The translations under genes and the position numbers were made by a program. A stretch of DNA of 64,000 bases from CAZRHR01 sp964578885 (GTDB taxonomy: Bacteria > Bacteroidota > Bacteroidia > CAIKAF01): assembly GCA_964578885.1 (NCBI GenBank), contig CAZOEO010000003.1:62001-126000 (forward strand), written 5' to 3'. Positions 8,613 through 16,884 of the stretch are shown one piece after another. Under the pieces are notes generated by a model. The model saw only the letters and a list, made by a program, of their open reading frames with translations, made no database searches and was not told where the DNA came from. The stretch's first letter is position 1, and every line of letters begins with the position of its first letter.

Positions 8613-9835
8613 TAAAATGCAGCCATCAAAAGGTCAATATCTTTAAAAGGAATGCCATACATTTCTGCAAAGAATTTGTTGGTAAGCATGCCCTGATACA
8701 CATACACGCCGTTCCGGGCATTTGGATGTTGATGTAAATATTTATCAACTCCACCCTCTTCGCCAATGGACACCAAAATCGGAGAAAAGATATTGGATAA
8801 AGCCATGGAAGCGGTGTGCGCCACACGGGACGCAATATTAGGAACGCAATAATGAATCACGCCATATTTCTTGAAAACGGGATCGTTATGGCTGGTCGGA
8901 AAGGACGTTTCAAAACAACCGCCCTGGTCAATCGACACGTCCACAATCACGGAGCCATATTTCATTTCACGCACCATATCTTCGGTAACCACGCAGGGTG
9001 TGCGGCCTTCCGGTGCGCGCAAAGCGCCTACCACTACATCCGCCGAAGCGATGCGTTTGGCCAATTCGGTTTGTTCAATTAGCGAAGTATAAATGCGTTG
9101 GTGCCCCAAACTATGTTGAAGACGTGCCAGTCGGGACAAAGAATTGTCGAAGACTTTTACATCGGCACCAAGTCCCAGAGCCGTACGGGTGGCATTTTCC
9201 GCCACAATTCCGGCACCAATAATCACCACTTCTACCGGTGGAATTCCGGTAACGCCGCCTAGCATCAGCCCTTTTCCGGAATTGACGTTGCTGAGGTATT
9301 CTGCGGCAATGAGAATGGCAGTACTTCCTGCAATTTCGCCCATGGAGCGGACTACGGGAAAAACGCCATCATCGGTTTTCAGGTAATTATAGGCCAAAGC
9401 GGTCACCCGTTTTTTCAAAAGCTCTTTTACCACATCTCCATAGCGGGTGGTCAGTTGCACGGCAGAAAACAAGACTTGCCGTGGTTTCATGAGTTCGAGC
9501 TCTTCAGGCGTGGGCGGCGACACTTTTAAAATGAGCTCGGCCTTGTACACTTCTTCTTTGGAGTAGACAATTTGGGCGCCGGCTTCGGCATAATCTTTAT
9601 CTTGAAAATTAGCTGGTTTTCCGGCGTCGGTTTCTATCATGACCTCATGACCATGGGCCGTAAGCAAGGCAATGGCAGAAGGTACGAGGGGAACACGGGT
9701 TTCTTGAAAAGAGGTTTCTTTGGGAATACCAATTGACAAAGAAGCTCCTTTTCTGGACAATTCCAGCATCTCCTCCTGTGGAAGAAGGACGCCGGATTTT
9801 TGCAATTCGCGAAGGGTAAGACCCGGGTTCGGCAT
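8612..9835 (-). CDS. ald: Alanine dehydrogenase
   Basis: NAD-dependent interconversion of L-alanine and pyruvate plus ammonia. The 407-residue protein has the N-terminal GIPKETSFQETRVPLVP block of the AlaDH/PNT family (about 37-53), the KVSPPTPEE segment (about 104), and a Rossmann motif VVIIGAGIVAENATR (about 205-220). It carries about 30 extra N-terminal residues relative to Bacillus Ald, as in many Bacteroidota homologues. No membrane part of a transhydrogenase is present, which favours Ald over PntA. It lies 9 bp downstream of tsaE. Confidence 0.92.
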   Translation of the reverse strand: MPNPGLTLRELQKSGVLLPQEEMLELSRKGASLSIGIPKETSFQETRVPLVPSAIALLTAHGHEVMIETDAGKPANFQDKDYAEAGAQIVYSKEEVYKAELILKVSPPTPEELELMKPRQVLFSAVQLTTRYGDVVKELLKKRVTALAYNYLKTDDGVFPVVRSMGEIAGSTAILIAAEYLSNVNSGKGLMLGGVTGIPPVEVVIIGAGIVAENATRTALGLGADVKVFDNSLSRLARLQHSLGHQRIYTSLIEQTELAKRIASADVVVGALRAPEGRTPCVVTEDMVREMKYGSVIVDVSIDQGGCFETSFPTSHNDPVFKKYGVIHYCVPNIASRVAHTASMALSNIFSPILVSIGEEGGVDKYLHQHPNARNGVYVYQGMLTNKFFAEMYGIPFKDIDLLMAAF

Positions 9836-9844
9836 AATCCTAAG

Positions 9845-10285
9845 TTATTCTACAAACAATTCTATGCGTCGCAACGGCGGACTGGAAACAATAGACAGGT
9901 GCATGAGCTCCGTTTCATCTTTCAAAAAGGGAAAAGCCAAATCCGGCCATTCAATCCATAATGTAGCAAAAGGATCATCCAGATATTCATGAAATCCCAT
10001 GTCCTCCAATTCGTTAACCGTTTTGAGCCGATACAAATCCATGTGATACAGGGTACCGGTTTTACAAAGATAGGGATTCACAATGGAATAGGTAGGACTG
10101 GACACGGCATCCTGTACCCCGGCACATTGGGCCAGGGAACGAATTAAGGTGGTTTTTCCAGCGCCCACTTGTCCGTGAAAAAGGACAACATGCGCCTTTT
10201 GAATCCATGGCCAAAGTTGTTCCGCCAAAAAAGGCACCTGCGACACTTCTGCTACTTCCGACTGAAATAAAATGGTCTTCCCCAT
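9845..10285 (-). CDS. tsaE: tRNA threonylcarbamoyladenosine biosynthesis ATPase TsaE
   Basis: TsaE is the ATPase that drives the TsaD-TsaB complex in forming t6A37 on ANN-decoding tRNAs. The 146-residue product is of normal length, with Walker A GQVGAGKTTLIR (about 39-50), SSPTYSIVNPY (about 68) and the conserved HMDLYRL (about 81) and WIEWPD (about 115) blocks. It sits between porX and ald with 9-bp gaps on both sides, so it is co-transcribed with them. Confidence 0.95.
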   Translation of the reverse strand: MGKTILFQSEVAEVSQVPFLAEQLWPWIQKAHVVLFHGQVGAGKTTLIRSLAQCAGVQDAVSSPTYSIVNPYLCKTGTLYHMDLYRLKTVNELEDMGFHEYLDDPFATLWIEWPDLAFPFLKDETELMHLSIVSSPPLRRIELFVE

Positions 10286-10294
10286 GAAACTGGC

Positions 10295-11854
10295 TTATCT
10301 GGAAGACAAACGTACGAAAGGAACCAGCATTTCTTCCATTGATAGACCTCCATGTTGAAAGGTATTCCGGTAAAAATTGACGTAATAATTGTAATTATTC
10401 GGATACGCAAAAAACTGATCTTCCGTGGCAAATACATAGCGTGTACTTACATTAAGTCTTGGAAGATGGGCTTTAGCCGGATCGGAAATCTCAAACACCT
10501 GGCGGTCGTCGTACTTTAGATTTTTCCCTTGCTTATACCGCAGATTGGTCGTGGTATTCCGGTCTCCCACAATTTGAACAGGCTCCTTCACCCGAATGGT
10601 GCCATGGTCTGTCACCACCACCACTTGCGCGCCCTGCTCTTTCATTTTTCGGAACATGTCCAGCAAAGGTGAGTTATTGAACCAACTCAATGTGAGGGAC
10701 CGGTACGCCTGTTCGTTATCCGCCAATTCGCGAATTACCTCCATGTCCGTGCGGGCATGTGAAAGCATATCTACAAAATTGTACACAATCACATTGAGTC
10801 CGTTGGCCTGAAGATTGGCCATGTTTTCGGCCAACTTTTTCCCGGATTGTAAATTGGTAATTTTATGATAGGAATACTTCAAGGAAAGTCCAAGCCGTTT
10901 AAGTTGTTCCGCCAACAGAGCTTCTTCATGCATGTTTTTGCCACCTTCGTCGTCCTCGTTCACCCATAATTTCGGGAAAAGCCGTTCGATTTCGGCGGGC
11001 ATAAGGCCGGCAAAAAATGCGTTTCTGGCAAAATGCGTGGCCGTAGGTAAAATAGAGTACGTGACGGCTTCTTCTTCTACCCTGAACCATTCTGTAAGCA
11101 CAGGTTGAATGGTTTTCCACTGATCGAAACGAAGGTTATCGATGAGTACCACATACACAGGTGCGGATGAATTCGACGTCAGCAGGGGTGCAATTTTCTG
11201 CCGAAACAAGGTATGTGATAAAATGGGCGCATCGGCAGATTTTCCCTGAATCCAATCCAGATATTCATCGGCCACAAAACGACAAAACTGGGCGTTGGCT
11301 TCTTGCTTTTGATTCGTCAGCACCTCCAGCATGTCCGGTTCGGCATGAGAAGATAAATCCATTTCCCATTGTACGAGCTTTCGGTAGGTATCCGCCCATC
11401 CGCGAGCATCCAGGTCATCGGAAATGGTCATGGATAATTGACGAAAATCCTGCAAATAATTTTGCGTGGTTTTCTCCGAAATCAGCTTTTTATTCTCCAG
11501 GTTTTTTTTGATGGCTAAAAGCACTTGGGATGGATTCACCGGTTTGATTAAATAATCCGCAATCCGGGAACCGATGGCTTGCTCCATGATGTGCTCCTCT
11601 TCACTTTTGGTCACCATGACCACCGGCACTTCCGGACGAAAAGATTTGATGCGTTGCAGGGTTTCCAAACCGCTCAGACCGGGCATATTTTCATCCAGAA
11701 AGACCAAATCGAAATGCTGTTGTGTAAATAAAGTGTACGCATCTTCGCCATTGTTGGCGGTATGTACTTCGTACCCCCTGTCTTTGAGGTACATTAAATG
11801 TGGTTTTAAAAGCTCAATTTCATCATCGGCCCATAAAAGGGTGATCTTTTCCAT
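10295..11854 (-). CDS. porX: PorX-type response regulator with PglZ phosphatase domain
   Basis: The 519-residue protein has an N-terminal receiver domain (about 1-120; acidic pocket D10/D11, phospho-acceptor D54, Lys in LIKPVN near 105), a helical linker, and a C-terminal PglZ/alkaline-phosphatase-like domain with LIDNLRFDQW (about 238) and VVTDHGTIRV (about 415) metal-site segments. This architecture is that of PorX, which with the kinase PorY regulates the type IX secretion system and gliding/porin genes. It heads the minus-strand unit of six genes and is transcribed divergently from the HD phosphohydrolase gene. Confidence 0.92.
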   Translation of the reverse strand: MEKITLLWADDEIELLKPHLMYLKDRGYEVHTANNGEDAYTLFTQQHFDLVFLDENMPGLSGLETLQRIKSFRPEVPVVMVTKSEEEHIMEQAIGSRIADYLIKPVNPSQVLLAIKKNLENKKLISEKTTQNYLQDFRQLSMTISDDLDARGWADTYRKLVQWEMDLSSHAEPDMLEVLTNQKQEANAQFCRFVADEYLDWIQGKSADAPILSHTLFRQKIAPLLTSNSSAPVYVVLIDNLRFDQWKTIQPVLTEWFRVEEEAVTYSILPTATHFARNAFFAGLMPAEIERLFPKLWVNEDDEGGKNMHEEALLAEQLKRLGLSLKYSYHKITNLQSGKKLAENMANLQANGLNVIVYNFVDMLSHARTDMEVIRELADNEQAYRSLTLSWFNNSPLLDMFRKMKEQGAQVVVVTDHGTIRVKEPVQIVGDRNTTTNLRYKQGKNLKYDDRQVFEISDPAKAHLPRLNVSTRYVFATEDQFFAYPNNYNYYVNFYRNTFQHGGLSMEEMLVPFVRLSSR

Positions 11855-11882
11855 GAATCTGGGGTTATTTTATTTTGAATAA

Positions 11883-11890
11883 TACCTTTG
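11883..11890 (+). promoter_or_regulatory. -7 box upstream of the HD/lpx operon
   Basis: TACCTTTG matches the TAnnTTTG consensus exactly in the 58-bp divergent region between porX and the HD gene. No matching upstream TTTG at the usual distance is seen. A start at about 11896 would leave a leader under 20 nt. Confidence 0.5.
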
Positions 11891-11912
11891 TCAATCTATA
11901 CAAAATAACGCA

Positions 11913-13166
11913 TTGAAAGCCCATCACGTATCCGCACCCAAAATTTTTAATGATCCGGTCTATGGTTTTATCACCGTACATGATCCGCTCATTCAGCAAC
12001 TCATTGACCATCCGGACTTTCAGCGCTTAGGCAGAATTTCTCAAGTCGGATTATCTGCCCTGGTGTATCCCGGCTCTCAACACACCCGCTTTCATCATGC
12101 CTTAGGGGCCATGTATTTGATGCAGCAGGCCATTCATGTGTTGCGGATGAAAGGCACGGACATTTCCGCAGAAGAAGAACGCGGTGCCCTGATTGCCATT
12201 TTATTGCACGATATTGGTCACGGACCTTATTCCCACACCCTTGAAGGCACCATTGTAAAAGACGTGCACCACGAGGATATTTCTTTGGCGCTCATGCAAC
12301 GTCTGAATCAGGAATTTCATCTTGCATTAGATACGGCCATTTCCATTTTTCAGGGGAAATATCCGCGAAAGTTCTTTCACCAGCTTGTTTCGGGACAATT
12401 GGATGTAGATCGCTTGGATTACTTGATGCGGGATAGTTTTTATACCGGCGTGGCCGAAGGCGTCATTGGCTCGGAACGCATCATCAAAATGATGCATGTG
12501 GTCAACGATGCGTTGGTTATTGAGGAAAAAGGCATTTATTCCATCGAAAAATTCATCATTGCCAGGCGATTAATGTACTGGCAGGTGTATCTGCATAAAA
12601 CGGTTTTAGGCGCCGAAGCCTTGCTCACGGCCGTGATGGACAGGGCGCGTTTCCTGGCCAAACAAGGAGAAAATTTATTCGGCACTCCGGCGTTCATTCA
12701 ATTCCTTTTTCACGAAGGCCCCATGGAAACCACCGTTTTATTGGATGCCTTTCGCAAGTTAGACGACCATGATGTGATGGCTTCCATTAAAGTCTGGGCG
12801 GAAGGAAAGGATCAGATTTTAGCCGACTTGTGCAAAAGAGTCATTCACCGACGCCTGTTTAAGGTAAAACTGCAGGGCACCGCTTTTTCCCAAAACGCCC
12901 TGGATGCGTGTATGCAAGCGGTGGCTGAAACCTTCCGGCTTACTACCGAAGAAGCGCGCTATTACGTGAGGTTTGGCACCGTTTTTAATCAGGCCTATGA
13001 TGCAGAAAAAGGAGAAATTCAATTTCTAATGAAAAATGGCGAGTTGCTGAATTTCTTCGAAGCCTCGCCAAATTTAGGTTCCGAAAACCTGGTGAAACCG
13101 GTAATCAAACATTACCTCTGCTTTCCGAAGGAAGCCCTGAAACATCCAATGGCAGCTCATTTTTAA
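11913..13166 (+). CDS. HD-domain phosphohydrolase (dGTPase-like)
   Basis: The 417-residue protein carries an HD metal-binding domain: HTRFHHALG (about 55) and LLHDIGHGPYSHTLE (about 97-111), followed by a conserved VSGQLDVDRLDYLMRD segment (about 163-178). The family contains dNTP triphosphohydrolase-like enzymes; the substrate is unproven. No ATG precedes the conserved start of the domain (KIFNDPVYGFI), so the TTG at 11913 is the likely start. It heads the lipid A cluster, a position commonly held by this family in Bacteroidota. Confidence 0.85.
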   Translation: MKAHHVSAPKIFNDPVYGFITVHDPLIQQLIDHPDFQRLGRISQVGLSALVYPGSQHTRFHHALGAMYLMQQAIHVLRMKGTDISAEEERGALIAILLHDIGHGPYSHTLEGTIVKDVHHEDISLALMQRLNQEFHLALDTAISIFQGKYPRKFFHQLVSGQLDVDRLDYLMRDSFYTGVAEGVIGSERIIKMMHVVNDALVIEEKGIYSIEKFIIARRLMYWQVYLHKTVLGAEALLTAVMDRARFLAKQGENLFGTPAFIQFLFHEGPMETTVLLDAFRKLDDHDVMASIKVWAEGKDQILADLCKRVIHRRLFKVKLQGTAFSQNALDACMQAVAETFRLTTEEARYYVRFGTVFNQAYDAEKGEIQFLMKNGELLNFFEASPNLGSENLVKPVIKHYLCFPKEALKHPMAAHF

Positions 13167-13171
13167 GCTCC

Positions 13172-14215
13172 ATGAAAACAGTAGCAGAACTTTGTGCGCT
13201 TCTTCAAACTTCCTTTCAGGGAAATGGCGACCTCGTATTGACCGGATGCAACGGCTTGGCTGAAGCGGGCCCGCAAGACCTTTCTTTTTTGGCAGATCCC
13301 GCTTATGCTCATTTGATTTATAGCACGCAAGCCGGAGCTGTTTTGGTTTCCAAAGATTTTGTGCCGGAACAATTCGTCCACACCACCTTAATTCCGGTGG
13401 AATCACCCCGCGCAGCCCTGGCACATTTGCTGACGATGTGGGAAAAAGAAACCACCACACAAACGGGAGTGCATCCCTCAGCCGTCGTATCCTCAGATGT
13501 GTATCTCGGAGAAAACGTTTGGATTGGACCACTTTGCGTAGTAGAATCAGGCACGAGACTGGAAAACGGCGTGCAACTTCTTGCTCAGGTATATGTGGGA
13601 GCAGGCGTTCATATCGGCGAAAAATCTATAGTGCACCAGGGCGTAAAAATATTAGCCAAAGCAAAAATAGGCCAACAGGTGATTTTGCATGCCAATGTGG
13701 TGATTGGCTCCGATGGTTTCGGATATGCGCCTTCGGCAGAGGGCCTAAGTAAAATTCCACATCTTGGAAGCGTGGTCATAGAAGACCATGTAGAAATTGG
13801 CGCCGGAACCACCATCGACCGCGCTGTTTTCGGAGACACAAGAGTGGGAAAAGGCGTAAAACTGGATAACTTAATTCAGGTAGCACATAATGTGTGCATT
13901 GGGCCACATACCGTAATTGCAGCCCAAACCGGCATTGCCGGCTCCACAAAAATTGGTGCCTATTGTCGGATTGGCGGTCAGGTTGGCATTTCCGATCATG
14001 CAGACATTCCGGATGGCACAGAAATTGGCGCACAATCGGGATGGTCCGGCAAAGGAAAAAAACCAGGCCAAAAATGGCTTGGATCGCCGGCCATGGAAGC
14101 CCAGGAATATAAAAAGCTATTCGTTCTTCAAAGGAGATTGCCTCAGCTCATCAAAAAAATGATTATCCTTGAGGCCGAAGTGGAGCGTTTAACTCATGGC
14201 ACTGCCAAAAAATAA
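13172..14215 (+). CDS. lpxD: UDP-3-O-(3-hydroxyacyl)glucosamine N-acyltransferase
   Basis: LpxD adds the second hydroxyacyl chain in lipid A synthesis. The 347-residue product has the N-terminal uridine-binding domain (about 1-95), a left-handed beta-helix of hexapeptide repeats (about 100-310) and a C-terminal helix. The IGSDGFGYAP loop (about 177) and the catalytic His in QVAHNVCIG (about 237-240) are present. It is 5 bp after the HD gene and 9 bp before lpxC-fabZ. Length and all key elements match canonical LpxD. Confidence 0.95.
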   Translation: MKTVAELCALLQTSFQGNGDLVLTGCNGLAEAGPQDLSFLADPAYAHLIYSTQAGAVLVSKDFVPEQFVHTTLIPVESPRAALAHLLTMWEKETTTQTGVHPSAVVSSDVYLGENVWIGPLCVVESGTRLENGVQLLAQVYVGAGVHIGEKSIVHQGVKILAKAKIGQQVILHANVVIGSDGFGYAPSAEGLSKIPHLGSVVIEDHVEIGAGTTIDRAVFGDTRVGKGVKLDNLIQVAHNVCIGPHTVIAAQTGIAGSTKIGAYCRIGGQVGISDHADIPDGTEIGAQSGWSGKGKKPGQKWLGSPAMEAQEYKKLFVLQRRLPQLIKKMIILEAEVERLTHGTAKK

Positions 14216-14224
14216 GTCGAACAC

Positions 14225-15616
14225 ATGGACAACCAATATACACTCGCCGCACCGATTCGTTTTTCAGGCGTAGGACTTCATACAGGTGTGCTCGTCACCG
14301 TGGAACTTCGTCCTGCGGCGCCAAATTCCGGAATTCGTTTTTTCCGAACCGATGTGGAACCCACTTTGGAAATTCCTGCCGATGTAGATTTTGTGGTAAG
14401 CACATCTCGCTGCACCACCCTGGGAAAAAATGGCGTCACACTTCAGACGGTGGAACATCTGCTTGGGACCACGTATGGCATGGGCATCGACAACTTGGAC
14501 ATTATGGTGGAAGGGCCTGAAATTCCCATTTTAGATGGTAGCGCCCTCGCCTTTGCAGAAAAAATAGTAGAAGTGGGTTTGGTGATGCAAGATGCTCCCC
14601 GCGCCATTTTTCGCATCCCCAGCCATATCCGAATTGAAGATGCGGAAAGGGGCGCTACCTTAAATGTTTGGCCCAGCGCCAATTTTCAGGCCGAAGTAAC
14701 CATTGATTTCAATTCAGAAGCTGTGGTGACCCAAAGCGCATACCACCACGATGCCACCAGTTTTGCGGAAAGCATTGCACCAGCCAGAACATTTGTGTTT
14801 CTTCACGAATTAGAATACCTGGTCAAAAATGAACTAATACGAGGTGGGAATTTAGACAATGCTCTGGTTTTTGTAGATCAGGTGCCAGCGCCGGAAAAAC
14901 AAGCAGAACTAGCAGCTTTGTTTCAAGTAGATAATGTAAAAGTAAATGGAAGTAAGCTGCTCAACGAGGTGAGCTTGCGTTTCCCCAATGAACCTGCCCG
15001 ACATAAACTATTGGATGTGATGGGTGATCTGGCCCTATCCGGTGTTTTCATTCAGGGTCATGTGCAAGGATTCCGTCCGGGACATGCGTTGAACACGGCT
15101 TTAGCCAAAAAAATCAAACAACTGGTGCGGGAAGAAAAGGCGGGAAAAACCATGCCGGCCATCGATTTAAGCCGAACCCTATACAACATTCACGACATCA
15201 TGCGGATGTTGCCGCACCGATATCCGTTCCTCCTGATAGACAGGGTGGTAGAAATGAGCGAGCAACATGTGGTGGGCATCAAGAATGTGACCATGAACGA
15301 GCCATTTTTCCAAGGTCATTTTCCCGGAAACCCCGTAATGCCGGGTGTTCTTCAAATTGAAGCCATGGCGCAAGTCGGTGGTATTTTGGTGATGGCCAAC
15401 ATGGATGAGCCCGAAAAATACACGCCGTATTTCATCAAAATTGAATCCGTCAAATTCAAGCAAAAAGTACAACCGGGCGATACCCTTGTCTTCTGGCTCC
15501 ATTTAAAATCGCCTATTCGCAGAGGAATTTGCCACATGGAAGGCAGGGCTTTTGTAGACGGAAAATTGGTGATGGAAGGAGAAATGATGGCGCAAATTGT
15601 GCGTAACGAAGACTAA
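14225..15616 (+). CDS. lpxC-fabZ: Fused LpxC deacetylase / FabZ dehydratase
   Basis: A 463-residue bifunctional protein. Residues about 1-305 are LpxC, the zinc deacetylase that commits UDP-3-O-acyl-GlcNAc to lipid A, with the zinc sites TVEHLLG (about 77) and HKLLDVMGD (about 259). Residues about 318-463 are FabZ, the 3-hydroxyacyl-ACP dehydratase, with LPHRYPFLLIDRV and the catalytic FQGHFPGNPVMPG (about 362) and EAMAQVGG. The fusion is typical of Bacteroidota. Both halves look intact. lpxA, the usual next gene, is absent. Confidence 0.97.
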   Translation: MDNQYTLAAPIRFSGVGLHTGVLVTVELRPAAPNSGIRFFRTDVEPTLEIPADVDFVVSTSRCTTLGKNGVTLQTVEHLLGTTYGMGIDNLDIMVEGPEIPILDGSALAFAEKIVEVGLVMQDAPRAIFRIPSHIRIEDAERGATLNVWPSANFQAEVTIDFNSEAVVTQSAYHHDATSFAESIAPARTFVFLHELEYLVKNELIRGGNLDNALVFVDQVPAPEKQAELAALFQVDNVKVNGSKLLNEVSLRFPNEPARHKLLDVMGDLALSGVFIQGHVQGFRPGHALNTALAKKIKQLVREEKAGKTMPAIDLSRTLYNIHDIMRMLPHRYPFLLIDRVVEMSEQHVVGIKNVTMNEPFFQGHFPGNPVMPGVLQIEAMAQVGGILVMANMDEPEKYTPYFIKIESVKFKQKVQPGDTLVFWLHLKSPIRRGICHMEGRAFVDGKLVMEGEMMAQIVRNED

Positions 15617-15618
15617 TC

Positions 15619-16281
15619 ATGTTCCTGGGTCTCACGCTTCAGCAAGTTACCAAAACCTACGGTCGACATCGTCTTTTTGGTCCACTGGACGTTACATTTA
15701 CCGGTCCGGGCATTATGGGCATCGTTGGTCCGAATGGCGCAGGAAAATCCAGTTTTTTGAAAATGTGTGCCGGCTACACCGCTCCTACCACCGGGCAAAT
15801 GGCCTGGACATATGATGGGAAATCCTTTACCGACCGCCAATGGGTGCAAACCCACAGCATGCTCACCGGACCTTATGTAGAACCCTTATTGGAACTAACG
15901 GCACAGGAACAAATTGATTTTCACTTTTCCCTGCGCGCTCCCGGAAAAAAAGAATGGATTCAAAAGGCCCTTGCCTGGTCCGGATTAGAAGCCCATTTGC
16001 AACAAAAACTGCAATATTTTTCCTCTGGCATGTTGCAAAAAATGAAGCTGTTGCTGGCATTAAACAGCGATGCCCGGTTTGTATTTCTGGACGAACCCAC
16101 CGCCAATTTAGATCAGGCAGGCGTGGATTTTTTTCACCGGCTCCTTGAGATGACCGCCGAGAATAGATTAATTTTGATCGCGTCTAATCATCAGACCAGC
16201 GATTTACAATATTGCACCCAATGGTACGTTCCGGCCTTGGGACAGTTTCAGTCACCGGAACATCAAAACATTAAACAATAA
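15619..16281 (+). CDS. ABC transporter ATP-binding protein, no permease adjacent
   Basis: The 220-residue protein is a single ABC ATPase domain: Walker A GPNGAGKSS (about 38), signature FSSGMLQKMKL (about 133), Walker B FVFLDEPTANLD (about 154) and an H-loop in ASNHQ (about 193). The signature is SSGM rather than LSGGQ, and the usual Q-loop glutamine is not obvious. It starts 2 bp after lpxC-fabZ, so it is co-transcribed with the lipid A genes, but no permease gene lies nearby. A role in envelope transport with an unlinked permease is inference. Confidence 0.85.
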   Translation: MFLGLTLQQVTKTYGRHRLFGPLDVTFTGPGIMGIVGPNGAGKSSFLKMCAGYTAPTTGQMAWTYDGKSFTDRQWVQTHSMLTGPYVEPLLELTAQEQIDFHFSLRAPGKKEWIQKALAWSGLEAHLQQKLQYFSSGMLQKMKLLLALNSDARFVFLDEPTANLDQAGVDFFHRLLEMTAENRLILIASNHQTSDLQYCTQWYVPALGQFQSPEHQNIKQ

Positions 16282-16290
16282 CAATCATTC

Positions 16291-16854
16291 ATGGCAACCA
16301 CGGCAGATTTTAAAATGGGCATGTGCATCGAAATGAACAACGATTTGTACATGATTATCGATTTTCAGCGCTTTCAAACCGGCCGCGGAGGTTCCAACGT
16401 GCGCACGAAACTCAAAAGCATGACTACGGGCAAAAGCCTCGAACATACTTTTACCGGAGGAGAAAAAATTGAAGTGGCCACCATTGAGCGCCGGCCGCAT
16501 CAATATCTCTATAAAGAAGAAAGTGGGTATGTTTTCATGAACACCAACACCTATGACCAAGTCACCATTCCGGAGCCGTTGGTAGAACATGCCGATTTAC
16601 TCAAAGAAGGCGCGGCTGCCGATATTATTTTCCATGCAGATAAAGAAATCCCCCTGATTTGTGAGCTTCCACAATTCATCGAATTGGAAATAACCTACAC
16701 AGAGCCAGGAATTAAAGGAGACACCGCCAACAATACATTGAAGCCTGCCACGCTAGAAACCGGCGCAGAAATCCGGGTTCCTTTGTTCGTAGAACAAGGA
16801 GAAATGATCCGAATAGATACCCGGAAGCGGGCCTATTATGAGCGTGTTAAATAA
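16291..16854 (+). CDS. efp: Translation elongation factor P
   Basis: EF-P relieves ribosome stalling at polyproline stretches. The 187-residue protein has three domains as expected and the family end EQGEMIRIDTRKRAYYERV. The loop that enters the peptidyl-transferase centre reads QTGRGGSN, putting Arg at position 32 where most Bacteroidota homologues I can recall have Lys in PGKG. Arg32 is the residue rhamnosylated by EarP in some Proteobacteria, but EarP-type context is not visible here. It is 9 bp after the ABC ATPase gene. Confidence 0.95.
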   Translation: MATTADFKMGMCIEMNNDLYMIIDFQRFQTGRGGSNVRTKLKSMTTGKSLEHTFTGGEKIEVATIERRPHQYLYKEESGYVFMNTNTYDQVTIPEPLVEHADLLKEGAAADIIFHADKEIPLICELPQFIELEITYTEPGIKGDTANNTLKPATLETGAEIRVPLFVEQGEMIRIDTRKRAYYERVK

Positions 16855-16884
16855 TCCTGCTATATTCGTAGCGCAGATACGTAC

